From Aptenodytes patagonicus (taxonomy: Eukaryota; Chordata; Aves; Sphenisciformes; Spheniscidae): 64,000 bases of DNA. How positions within the stretch are numbered: position 1 is the first letter of the stretch; each line of letters starts with the position of its first letter. Of this stretch, positions 12,294-25,600 are shown piece after piece. The stretch is from positions 7,303,410-7,367,409 of the forward strand of contig NC_134951.1 in NCBI RefSeq assembly GCF_965638725.1. Reading direction: 5' to 3'. The translations under genes were made by a program, and so were the position numbers. The notes below the pieces were generated by a model. It was not told where the DNA came from. It did no database searches and saw nothing but the letters and a program-made list of their open reading frames with translations.

Positions 12294-13599
12294 GCGATCA
12301 TGCCACTGGGGGAAAGATGCTGATGAGGCATGTGGATTAACTCCTTCTTTGCACTCGCTGGTACCTCTGGACCACTGGACTGATGGGATTGGTCAGGCGG
12401 ATGCCCCGCGCAGGTAGCAGTACTGAGCATGCAACCTGTAGAGACCCCAGGCTCTCAGGGTGGCCAGTCCTGCCCCGCCTCCCACCGCAGTCTGGTGCAA
12501 CTGTCCCCTTTCTATCCCATAACAACCGTCCTACTTCTTGCAGCGCCTGACACCTGGGTTCTCACAGGCTAGGAGGAAAGACTGCCAGCAGGCTGCAAAG
12601 CATGGCCAGGGAGCTTCTTGATGAGTATCTCCTGTTGCCCCCCTCCACAGCTGGATCAGGACCGTCCTTCCCCTGAAGGACAGGGGTGCAGCATGATGCT
12701 GGGCAAGTGAGCAAAGGGGAGGCAAAGGCAGCAGCAATGGTGTGAAGATGGGAGGAGGAGGAGGAGGTGCAGGAAGTGTGTGGGAGCAAGAGAGCTGCAG
12801 GAGCGTGCAAAACCACTGCATGTGTTTGCCAGGAGGAGAAAACCTCTGAACTGTCGGAGGCAAAGCTCAGCCCTGCTCTTCCCTTCTCACCAAGGGGACT
12901 TTCTCCTGCCTTGCTTCACCCTGGCCCACATGACTTGTGTCCACAGGGAAAGCCCTGGGTGGCATTCCCATGCAAAACACTGGGAGCACATGGCTTCATA
13001 GGCACGTGAGCGGGACCAAGCCAGGACCCCTTGCTGGACTCCTACTCTGAGAGTCAAAGTCTTCAGGATCTCCTGAGGAAACCCAAACCAACACATTTTG
13101 CTGGAAATTGATGGCTGGCATTCTGTTGATTACAAAAATAACACTATTTTTAAATTGAAGATGATGCTTTACCCGTAGAATCAGGTGAAAACAAAAATTT
13201 GTTTGCATCTACCAAGATGTTTCCAGGAATACAGAAAAACCACCCAGCAAACCTTCTCTTAAAGTGATTTATTCAGGTTGCAGACCATAAGCCTCTTCAA
13301 AAGAAGAGGGTGTTATTTCCATACTCAGCAGCTTTGTTGGTCTCATATCAGGATGGGGCCAGGAAAGCAGAAAAGAGGAGTGAGATTACGTCTGAAGAAG
13401 TCACAGAAATATTAAATCGTTCAATAGCTCCTGATTGCTACAAGGGTCAATATGCTAAGAATAGTTACAAAATGGGGAGCCAGATTGCTTATCGGGTTGG
13501 CTTATGGCTATATCTAATAAGATTAAAATCTGCTCTTCCTTTTAAAGTTCAACTTGGCTTCTGCTTATCAGTACTTCTGAAGGCTGTTCACCTGCAGGA
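12294..13599. other. Upstream region of the first meprin gene
   Basis: No coding exon recognised. The short ORFs here lack family motifs. It presumably includes the distal promoter of the gene starting at 13643, but no factor site convinced me. Confidence 0.45.
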
Positions 13600-13602
13600 C
13601 GC

Positions 13603-13610
13603 TATATCTA
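13603..13610 (+). promoter_or_regulatory. Possible TATA box of the first meprin gene
   Basis: TATATCTA lies 40 bp before the ATG at 13643. The second meprin gene has TATATAT in a similar place, 49 bp before its ATG. This is a weak inference from position and resemblance only. Confidence 0.3.
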
Positions 13611-13642
13611 CACTGACAGGTAGCACCAGATGATCTTCTGAA

Positions 13643-16600
13643 ATGGATTCCTGGAGGATATGTTGTTTCACAGCACTGGTTACCTGCTCCTATGCCTTTA
13701 CGGTATTCCCACCTGCTCCTCCATTTTCTGGCTTGGGATCAGGGTGAGATTTAATTTCATTTGTCTGTGATTTTGAAACTGTACTTTCTACGTTTCAGAT
13801 CCAAAACTCTGTTGAAGACAGAGGTAAGGATGCAACGTTTTTATGTTAGTGGAAGGCTATCAGTCACCAAATGGGGAATTATATCAACTCATGTAATTTA
13901 GTCACTAACTTAGGTGTATTATTTCTTTTGATAGTTGATGATGTTGATGGAGGGCAGCTTAGAAAGGACATTCCAGAAATAAACTCAGGTAAGTCAGGAC
14001 AGTAAGTAAGCAGAGTGTTGAATTATTAGAGATCTGAGCTAGCCTTTGGGGACCACAAGTCTGGCAGATGTGATGGCACCAGAGTGGACTGAAAGCTCCC
14101 TCCTATGTGAGAAAAATCCCAAATGTATCATGGATATGGTGAGTATTGCAAGGCAGTTAAAAATGTGTGGGATGAACCCCAGCTACTTCTGGAGAGAAGG
14201 GAGAAGACCTCCGCTTTGGAGTCTGGTAGCAGTCAGAGAAGATGGAAGGGCAGGAGCAGAGGGGTTATAATATATATATATATAAAATAATATATATATA
14301 TATAAAAACCACATATATATGTCCTCACAGGGCAGAGGACAGAAAGGACAGAAAGGTCCGTAAAAGCTTGGTGTTGGAAAGGGAAGATGGAAAGGCCAGG
14401 AAATTTCCATAAGGATAGTTTTATAGGAAGCCCAGGATCTTAATCTTAAATTTGGAACCACACTCAACTGCTCCTGGGGAAGGCTCAGCAAGCCCTGGAC
14501 TGAACCTCCATCCCTCCCCACTGCACTCTTCTGCAACACAACTCCTGGAGAAGCCTTGGCAGTGGCTCTAATTCAACTTCTACTTCATTGATGTGCATTT
14601 ATCTTAAGTGAGTTGGTTGGTTTCACATGACCGATGACCAAGATATAAAGCTTAAGTAGCTTCATACCTGCTCCAGGGTTTCAGAGCGTTGCCTTGAGAG
14701 AGTTTTTGTTTCCTGGCATTGCCTGTTATCTGCTCTGGTGTAGGTTTCCTCTGGTTTTGCTGACAGAACAGAAAACATGGTACTAGTTTTTGTGTTTTTT
14801 TTTTTCTTCTCTCCATATGTATGTGAGGACAATATAAGTTATTTCTATAACAAAAGGTCTGAAGATGAACCGTCTGTGCTGGGATTGTGCCTGTATGATG
14901 GCACTAAATGAAAATGTTACACTAGCAGGACCATACAGTGGCTGGGGTTTGGACTCAGCTCTGCATGGGGAATTTGGCACCTTAAAAAAATAAGGGTAAA
15001 AATAAGAGTCTCAAACGCTGTGTTTTTAAAGCATGGAAGATGTGGATCAGCTGCTTAAAACACAGGTGTCTGTTGCCAGTTCAAATACATCTCCTCCAGC
15101 ACCACTCTAGAAGGGGAAGGAATCTCCCAAACTTTGTATCTACCAGCCCATGTGGATATTTTGGATACCCTTATGCATCTCAAACGGCACCAGACACCTA
15201 TGTTTAGGCAACTGGATGGACACGCAGCTGTGATGGGATCTGAGACACATAGCACATAGATTTAATTGCTTCAATCTGAGCTTGGTTCAGGCTCAGGTGT
15301 TTGAAAATGTGGACTGAACCTCTTCCCTCTCCAGAACCCTCGTCTTTCTCCTTTGATCATATGGGGAATCCCAGGTGATTAGCCTAGGTTAGCTAACTAG
15401 ATAGGCTATTAGATGCCTAACTTCTGGACAAATCCATTCCAGCTATATATCAACTGCCATGTTCAGAAGTCCACAGTTGTTTCAGGATACAAGCCTGGGA
15501 AAAATAATAAAATCTCCTCTGGGCAGCTGTTATGAAATTGTAATGGAAAACCTAATTCAACCCCAAATCCTCCTTTGCTGCAGACGAGGACTGGCATGTT
15601 ATAGTGTGGCAATGGTTATTTGTTTGTTTCTGGGCAGCTGCTGTTTAAAGCGAGATGGGTTTGTTGATGAGGCATCCTGATAGATTGTGTGGTCTTTGAA
15701 AAAAACACATATTGTAGTTCTTGATATGTTACTCTGGCCTAAGTGGTTGTTTATCTCATTTCAGAAATGGGAAGGAAGCTTTTCGAAGGTGATATTAACC
15801 TACCGGTATGTGCTGCTGATCTAAACCATCATCAGCAAGAGTGTAGATTGGGCTTAAAATGTTAACACAAGCATGTTGATCTCATTAACAGCTGGAGAGG
15901 AATGCTCTGAGAAACAGCTCCTACAGATGGAAATTTCCCATTCCCTATATCCTAGCTGACAGCCTGGGTAATAAGACTTTTTATTATGGTAGCACTGTGT
16001 TACTTGCATTAGATATGCTCTGTTTTTGTCCAGCTCTCCGGGCTGCTTTTGTTTCATTTGCTGTTGAGTTATGCTGCATTGATGCCCTTGTTACTGCTGG
16101 CCAGACAGGGCGATGCAACCCTGCCCCAGCACACGTTGTTTTCAATGTAACAGCCCCAGCGACCAGCCAGATGCTGATGAGCAGCCAGTTTAACTAGTAC
16201 CAGTGTATCTGGCTGAGATCTCTAGATAAAGAAGTCGGGAAATCCTAATCTCAAGAATATGCATGTTGATCTACTGCACCCTTCATGCCTAATCTCTTCT
16301 CAACAGTCCCAGCTCAGAACAGGCTGAAAGGAAATGCAGATATTTTATAAGTAAAAAAAGTTCAGAGCATTCTTCCTTCTTGTTTCCATTTAATTTTAGG
16401 GACTATTTTAAATATTGAACAATTTAGGTGTAAAAACTAATAGCAAATCAGTGTTAAAATCTTATGGATCTCTCCTGTGTTTCCTAGCCCCGAGCTCAAA
16501 GTTTACAATAACTGAAATTATATAATAACATGCAATAAAATTACCCAGCAAAACCTGAGCAATGCCCTGGATGTCCAAAAGTCTGCTTGTTTGTTTCAGC

Positions 16601-19600
16601 ACTATCAGTTTACCTAATAAAAGATAATATCTCTCCCTGTGGCCTCTGCCAAAATTAGTGCAGTCAGGGAACTCTGCTAACAGCCTCCTGCTCTATGATC
16701 CAAGTAGATATTTTTTATACATGTTCATATTTTTAATGCACGCTTGTTCATACTTTCTATCTAGAATTACATATATATAATATATATATCATTTATATTA
16801 TATTATATATAATATATAATATATATAATAATATAATAATATATATTATATATAATAATATTATTATATATATAATAATATATAATATATATTATATATA
16901 ATAATATAATAATATATATAATATATATCATATATATTATATTATATATAATGCAATGCAAGTATCCAAGATGTTGTCAGACCAAGGACTAATACCATCT
17001 ATCTATAGCCAACCGTATCCTGGGCTGCATCCAAAGCAGCGTGGCCAGCAGGTCGAGGGAGGGGATTCTGCCCCTCTCCTCTGCTCTGCTGAGACCCCAC
17101 CTGCAGGACTGCGTCCAGCTCTGGAGCCCTCAGCAGAAGAAAGACACGGACCTGTTGGAGCGGGTCCAGAGGAGGGCCACGAAAATGGTCAGGGGGATGG
17201 AACACCTCTCCTGTGAAGAAAGGCTGAGAGAGTTGGGGTTGTTCAGCCTAGAGAAGAGAAGGCTTCAGGGAGACCTTATTGCAGCCTTTCAATACTTAAG
17301 GGGGGCTTTTAAGAAAGATGGGGACAGACTTTTTAGCAGGGCCTGTTGCGACAGGACAAGGGGGAATGGCTTTAAACTAAAGGGGGGTAGATTGAGACTA
17401 GATCTAAGGAAGACATTTTTTACGCTGAGGGTGGTGAAGCACTGGCACAGGTTGCCCCGAGAGGTGGTGGATGCCCCATCCCTGGAAACATTCCAGGTCA
17501 GGTTGGACGGGGCTCTGAGCAACCTGCTCTAGTTGCAGATGTCCCTGCCCACGGCAGGGGGGTTGGACTAGATGACCTTTAGAGGTCCCTTCCAACCCAA
17601 ACTATTCCATGATTCTATATTTATAATATTATAAAAGCAGAACAACTGCTATTGTTATCCTCTGCTGTGTGTTTCAGATTTGAATGCTAAAGGCGTTATC
17701 CTGCAGGCGTTTGACATGTTCAGGCTGAAGTCGTGTGTTGATTTCAAGCCCTATGAAGGGGAACAGTCTTACCTGAAATTTGAGAAGCTGGACGGGTAAT
17801 TTTGTATTAACAATCTGGTTTGTACTACCTTGTTTGATATGATAGTTTTTCCAACTCAGAAGACATTCATTTTCATTCTTGCTTGTACAAAGGACATAAA
17901 TACCTGAGCCACATTTCTGTCCCAGAGCTTGTTTGTATTACACTGGAGAGCTAACCAATGCAAACAGACTAACCAAAGGTATTATTATCTGCATTTGATG
18001 TTCTCTTAATATAAGAAAACTATTTTATTTCCATTTGCATCCTAGCTACTGAGATCAATCCCTTTCTTGGCACTCTTTCAGGGAAAACAAGCAAATAACT
18101 TCCTCCTGGTGTTGGTTAAGGAAAGGGTCACTAGTGTGTTGGCATTAGCACGTAGCTTCCTCCTTCCTTTCAGATGCAGGGGTGAAACCACCACCTGACC
18201 AAATGTTGAAGCCAACAACCTCTACTGCTGTGCAGGTCACCGCAGCTTGCCTTTGCAGTCAGTGGGGAGGTGGTGACTCTTCCAGGCCGCAAACCATCTC
18301 ACCTAAAATAGAAGTCTAAAATAGGTCTGGTGACTCACATCCCAAATGCCTGTTACTGTCCAGGGACTGTAAAGGTGCCAGGGAACCTAACTCAGCAGCA
18401 GATGCCAACAACATGACTGTCTAAAGTTAGGTCAGGGGACCTCCCCGCTTGCTGGGAAGGACCGTCAGGAAGCTGGTGACACCAGCTAGTGTCTGTGCCT
18501 AGGAATCGAGTGTAGATCTGCCCTTGGGTGTGGGGAGACTGGTGCACAGTGTTTTTGGGCAGCTTTTTTCTTTTTTTTTAAACACACAGTGATGCATTAT
18601 TTCTGATTGGACATGAAAAGTTAGGATTTAAATCGGTATTTAGGAACCAAAACAGGGAAGCCAATGCAACCTGAGTTCGCTGGGGGCTGCTCAGTACCCT
18701 TGAAAATTGGGCCATTTATTTAGGTACTTTGGTAAACGTACACATAAATGACAGCCAGTGCAGTGTATGAGGTTATAAGGCACCTGCTGTACTTTCCTGT
18801 GCTGCTCATCTTCTGCTACTCCCCTTCATGTATTGGTTGAGCTGGGGCTACCCAGAGTTGAAGAGCAATAGCATTTGCCATCACCACCTCCTTTACAAGA
18901 ACTGCAGCCAACTGAAGAACATGCATGCACTGCTCTCCAGGGAAGGCAAAATCACACCTGGGACAGGGACTCAGTGCCAGGCTGTGGCAGGATGCTGAAG
19001 GCACACACACGTTGCTCTTGTAAGCTGGCATTGTAAATCTACAGTCTTGGCAAGGTGGGAAATTCTAAAAAATATTATTGTATTACTTTTACCTTGATCT
19101 TGTGGTTGAGTTAATATGTAGATACAAATCATAGAAAGTATTATGCAAAATGGGTGCAATATCTGAGTCTTTGCCTTACAGGTGCTGGTCTTATGTGGGG
19201 GACCTTCAGAGTGGCCAGACAGTGTCTATAGGAGAGAGGTGTGACTATAAAGCCATAGTGGAACATGAGCTCCTGCATGCCCTGGGATTTTACCATGAGC
19301 AATCCAGGACGGACCGTGATGACTATGTTCAGATATGGTGGGATGAAATTATTGAAGGTATGATGCAGGTCTGAAATGATTGAGAATCGCCTGTAGATGC
19401 ATGTCCCTTTTTTTGCAATGCCAAAATGTCTCTCGTTGAGAATGGCTGCCTACATGTTGACAACTGGACCGTTGTTTATTCACAGGTAAAGCATTTTGAA
19501 GAGATGTTATGTGCTAAGTATTATTTCTGGTCTTGCCTAATCACTTGTGTATTTTTTGTCTAGGTTTTGCATATGCCTTTGACAAACACAATGACAGTTT

Positions 19601-22600
19601 CCTTGATGACCTCAATACCCCATATGATTATGAGTCAGTCCTGCACTATGGACCATATTCTTTCAACATCAATAGCAACGTTCCTTCCATTACAACAAAA
19701 ATTCCCGAATTTAATGAGATCATTGGGCAGAGGTTGGATTTCAGCAGGATTGACTTGGTGAGGCTGAATCGCATGTACAACTGCAGTAAGTTCTTCTTCT
19801 CACACATTTATTTGAAAATCCTTGCTCAAACTTCATGATAACATGGATGGAGTCACATGAGAGGAGCAGGAACACTTCACCCTTGGGATCCTCATGCAAT
19901 GCCAAAAGAAACTATAGTTCTTATGCAGCAGCAAGCTCCACGGTGGCCAGATCCCCATTTCCTTATAGAATACCACTGAAGTGAATCAAGGGTCTAACAC
20001 CTTTCATTCACATGGACTTTCCCCTAAGATTACTTGTAATAGTACCCGTTTCCTTCATGGATGATGATCATCATGCTCTTGATGATGATAAAATCTTCAG
20101 GTAAGAGTAGTCTGGAATTGGGGTCTCCAAAATCAAGAGTATTTCAAGTTGTTTTTTCTGCCTATGTGATGTTTGATAAGACAATTGGGGTCAGGAGCAC
20201 AAATGGGGATAATCCTGCTTTCCAGCTCCACTAGCAAAGCTATGAAAGTAAATACTCAACATGCTGTACAGTACTGACATACTGTGTTAACATACACCTG
20301 AATATTTCCACTAGCTTCAGCAGAACTACCTCTGATTTACACCCTGAAGAGAGAAATGGGCCACAGAGCCTGTCCCAGGCAGGCTTAGAGAAAATGATGG
20401 ATGTCTGAAAGGGAAAACTAGCACACAGGGGCCAAGCTGGTTCCTGCAAGGAAATATTCAGCCAAGAATGGGAGAAAGAGATGTTTCTTTCAGGAGGAAA
20501 CATCATTTATGTGTGGTAACAGAGACGTAGATGTGAAAGGCTGTGTAGTCTCAGTTGTATTAAGAACATAGTTCCTGATGTTAAGTGCTGAATGTAAACA
20601 CTCCGGAATGGGGTTAACAGCGAGAGTCTTATTTGATATTAATGGACATGGTAAAAAATATGTTACTCTATTGCTGTCAGCTTCAAGCCTCACCGTCTTG
20701 GATCAGTGCTCCTTTGAATACATCAATATCTGTGGGATGGTGCAAAGTGGACAAGACGGTGCTGCCTGGGACCACGCATTGGGCAAACCAGGAGATGAAG
20801 ACCATACTTTGGTGGGAAACTGTGCAGGTAACGGATTTAGTTTTAGATGGCCATTAGACTTTACCCCTGCTTTTCCAAGATGTGAGAATGAAGTTATACA
20901 CAGATAAATAAGTCATTAGAAATATCCTACTATTAATGTTAATCACTGTATACCTGATGCTAAACACGACTCTTGAATTTTCAGATAGAAAGGCCAATAA
21001 TTTTAATTTGAAATGTTTAACCCTTCTTTAATGTCCTCCCTACATTGTAATATCTCATGAAGAAATGACAGTCTGAGCCTTAGCTGCTGTAAATTGGTGG
21101 TAGCTCCACTAAAATGAAGGGAGCTCCACCAGATTGCCACAACTGACTTTGATGAAACTCCATAGAATTGAGTCAGGTGAGACTCTCCTCCTTTTATGCA
21201 TATGTTACAGTATTTTGAGTCATTTTCTAGGTTTTTTTTTAAAGCTGAAGCTGAAAGACACTTTCCCTTTGTACAGGAGTTCACTTGAGGCATCCCCACA
21301 GAAGTACCACACATAAGCAAATATTACAATACACAAATCTTGTTTGCAGACAAGTTCTGACATTGAATCCGGTCCAGGATCATCAAAATAGGAAGCTGAG
21401 CTTCAGTGATGTGTCACAGAGCAGGAGGAAACCATCCTCAGAAGACTTCTTCGAGGGAGGGGGTGCTGTGTGATGCAGAGCCACACCAGGAGGGTGTAGT
21501 TGCTGCTAATTCAAAGTTTGTTCGAGCCACACAGGGAGGCTGAAGGATTATCTGAGAAGCAAACCGGCAGTGATTTCCCCTCTTCCAAGGAGCGTGTTGC
21601 ATGGTGTCCTTTTGATCGAGGGTTTGGCTCCGACAGCACCAATTTAAACATACATTGAACATATATGAGCATATTGGGTTCCGCAGCATTTCGATTGCTG
21701 CCAGGACACAGGAATCGAGTAGGGTCTGTTGTTTTCAAAGGCAATGGGGAGAAAATTAAATACTGCAGAGGAGTATCACGTAAACAGTCCAAAAATCCTC
21801 TAGCAAAAAAGTTTCTTTTGAAAGTCAAAAGAAATGCAGCTGGTCTGTGTACAAGTGGTCACGGTTAGGCACATTTTCTTCCCAAAACGCAAGTGGTGGT
21901 TAGTCGCAAAAGTGTCTCACAGTGCAGGAGAGGAAAATAGTACTGAATAGAAAAGTAAAAGAAAAGAAAGCCATTTCTGTGGAACTTGTTCCCAGGGAGG
22001 AGAGAGTAAGACATGGCTTTTGGCAGTAACAGATCGTGTTTGCTGCCTAACGCTGCGTTTGGTTACAGTTTGGAGATCCTGCGGTTATACCAAATTTGCA
22101 GGCAGTGAGGAGGAGAGCAGGCGCGTAGCAGGCAGGGTGAGGGGATGCTCCTTTTCTCATCAACATGTGGGGTTCGAGAGGGCAGATGTATGTCCGGTAA
22201 AAGGCACAATGCAAAAGCCAGCACTTGGAAGACCCACCGAGAGGGGAGCAAAACGAATAGGAGGGTTGTTTAGGTCCCATCGTTGGCAAGGAAAGAGAAA
22301 TTTCTTATTTCTAGAGGAACAAGTCTGGCTGTTGTTTGACGGGCTGTTTGCTTGCGGTTTGCAGGGTGTGTGGTTTGCTGACACTGTAAAGGCTCTGGAT
22401 GTGTGACAGAGCATGTGGCTGGGGCGCTGACAGCAGCTTCCTGCCTCTCATGGCCAGTGACAAACAATTAACTGCTCTTCTTCAAGGAGGGGGAAGAAAA
22501 GTGTTTAAAACCTAAGCAGTCAGCCTTCATAAGTTTCCTGAGAGCAAACGGGTCAGTTTTTGGAAAATAAGCAGCTTTACTGGGTATTTGTAGGGGAACT

Positions 22601-25600
22601 TACTGCAGAAGGCCAGCAACGCCTATGGGAGCACATCCAAGCGCAGGCACGCGGCTGGAAGCAGCAGTGGAGCTCCGAGTGGCATCAGGGGGCAATTCAG
22701 AGTCGTCATTCTCTACACGGTCTCTGCTATTTGCATCAGTCGGCTCCCAGACAAACAGAAAAGTGCAAACCCATAGATGCAGCCACAGGGTATTTCAAAA
22801 CCCCAGTGTGATGCAGCTTGAAAACGTCCTTGCTGTCAGGAGAGACGCTTCCTATAGAGAGGGGATGTGTGGAGGCTGTTAGGTAAAGCTGATGCACTTG
22901 CTCAGTCGTCTTCAAGAAGCTGATTTAAAATCAGCTTCAAGAAGCTGATTTAAAATTGCAACTCCAGAGTTAGTGCCCATGAGAACAGAATTTGGCGCAG
23001 AGGCAGTTTCCTTAAGACTGTTGCTAGATTAACTAGGGTGCAGAGCATCAGGCAATCACCATCCAAACAAACAGGTCACAGGACGCTTGAGGAATATACA
23101 GAACGGGGCTGATGCGGATGATGAGGGTGCAAGTGGTCAGCCTTTGTAACCAGGAAGATCGAAGACTCAGAGGAGGTATCACTCCAGCCTACAGACAGAA
23201 TTGCAGACTGACTATGAAAGAAAGGAAATAGTTATTTCAAACACATTAGCATGAGAGGGCATGAGTTGATACAAAATAATTGGGCTGCAAGTTAATAAAT
23301 TTTTTTCCCATAGCAGAAGTAACGCAAAAACGTCTTCAGCTACTCTTATAGGGAAGTCTGATCTATTGATAAAAGGCTTACAGGGCACGGTTTCTAGGCA
23401 AAGCAGAAGGCTGAAGGCCTTGACCTAACAGGACCCTTCCAATACTTTCCTAGTTTGTCTGCGAAAAAATCCCTGCCCAAGTGCATCCACTTACATTTGC
23501 ACATGTTTACAGGATTGGCACATGTACGGTTCGTACTTAGTTTCTGAAGAATGCAACCCAACGTGTACCTTATCTAATCAACTGAACGCTATTTTGCAAA
23601 CCATATTTCAATGCATTTTATTTTAATATTGTTTTACAATGTAGGGAGAATTCTTTTTCATTTTAATATTGATTACACTGTAGGGAGAATTCTTTTCTAT
23701 TGAATTTTTTTTTTTACTTTGAAAATAACTTTCTAACTCAGGCAAGTGGAAACTACACTAAAGTTTACTTAGTACTGGCATTTCGTTACTGAATGGATCA
23801 AAAACTTTTATCACATCACTGTTTTGTGCTTCCCAGATAGAGGATATTTCATGCACTTAGATACAAAAACTGGACATGCTGGTCAGTCAGCTCTTCTGGA
23901 ATCTCGCATCCTTTATCCAAGGAGGAAGGAAAAATGCCTTCAGTTTTTCTACAGGTTAAATGGAAGTCCACAGGATAAGCTAGTTATCTGGGTTAAGAAA
24001 GACGATGGAACTGGAAATGTTAGACGGATGGAAAAGCTGCACACTATTACAGGTAAGTGAAAGTGTCTTTTCATATCTGAAGTGCTGGCAAACTTTGATG
24101 TGAGACAACACTGGCATGGTTTATTGTATGAAAGTTTGCTCAAGTGTCCAGTGTAAATCTAACCTTCATTTGCTTCAGTTGAGTAACTCCAGAGTTAGTG
24201 CCCATGAGAACAGAATTTGGCGCAGAGGCAGTTTCCTTAAGACTGTTGCTAGATTAACTAGGGTGCAGAGCATCAGGCAATCACCATCCAAACAAACAGG
24301 TCACAGGACGCTTGAGGAAGACGCAGCTTGATTTGGGATTGTATCCTGGACTTTCCATTCTCACATATATTTATTTCCCTCCTCAGCTGATGGAGAGTAT
24401 CACTGGAAATTGGCCAGCATTCCCTTCAGCATCCAAACCAAATTCCGGTATGGGTTTCAGGGCATCAGAGGAGATCCAGCCAAGTCTGCCGGGGGGATTG
24501 CCGTCGATGACACCAGCATGACAGAGACAAACTGCCCCACCAACATCTGGCACATCAGAAACTTCACATCCCTTTTTAACAGTACTTCAAAAGGCGATTA
24601 TATCATAAGCCCTGTATTTTACAGCTCGGAAGGCTATGCCTTTGCTTTACAGCTGTATCCTCACGGAAGAAATTCGTCACCCTACATGAATTACATGGGG
24701 ATTACTTTCCACCTCTGCAGCAGTCCAAACGATGGCCTTCTTGAATGGCCGGCTGGACACAGACAAGTTGTCTTGTCGGTTTTGGATCAAGACCCTGATG
24801 TAATCCACAGGATGTCCCTCAGCCGTAGCTTTACTACAGACCCAAACCAGCTAGTATATGGTAAGTCAGAGTGCACCAGGGAGAAAAATAGAAATGCAGA
24901 GGTTTGCTGGAGCTGGAGAAAAGTGTTGAAAGTCAAGAGACTGAGCAAGACTTTCTCTGCACATAACACCACTGGGCTGACTGGAGATCAGCTTTAATTA
25001 CTTCTATATTTTTGCACAACAGGCAGAAATGACACCCTGCAGTGGGACAAACCATTTATCACTGGAAGTTTTTCTTCTTTCTGCAACTGCTACATGAGCC
25101 CAGGTGTTGGCTGGAATACATTCCTGACCCACAGGCAGCTGCACTGGAAAAAATTCCTTAAAAATGACAGTCTTTTCATCTTTGCCGATTTTGAAGGTAG
25201 AGTATTATATTATCAGAATCCCCACTGGAACAGAGCAGGTACATCTTTTCTGTTTGTAAGGAAAGCACAAAAGATGAGGGTGATTAGCAAACATCTAGAG
25301 AGTCATCTATTTCAGGAGCAAGGTTTTTAAATGCCTAGTGATTTCAGGTGCCTGGATTTTTGAATACCCAATATGAAACCCTGTGGATCACCTTGGTTCT
25401 CTGGTCCCTGAAAATCAGTTTTTCAAGACAGATTATACTTCCATGTCTTGAAGATCAGCCTACTTAATGGTGTTCCTATATGCCACCACCCCTGTATCAC
25501 TTCCGACAAGAAAATCATGGTTTGAAAATGAAGGGGTTCTTTTCGGACCTTGAAAAACTGGCAGAAGGCTTTTTTGGTCCAAAACTTCTCTCCTGAGGTT

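Noticed and set aside
13310-13633. 107-codon ORF before the first meprin gene
   Set aside because: It ends 10 bp before the start codon in another frame, has no family motif, and covers the presumed promoter.
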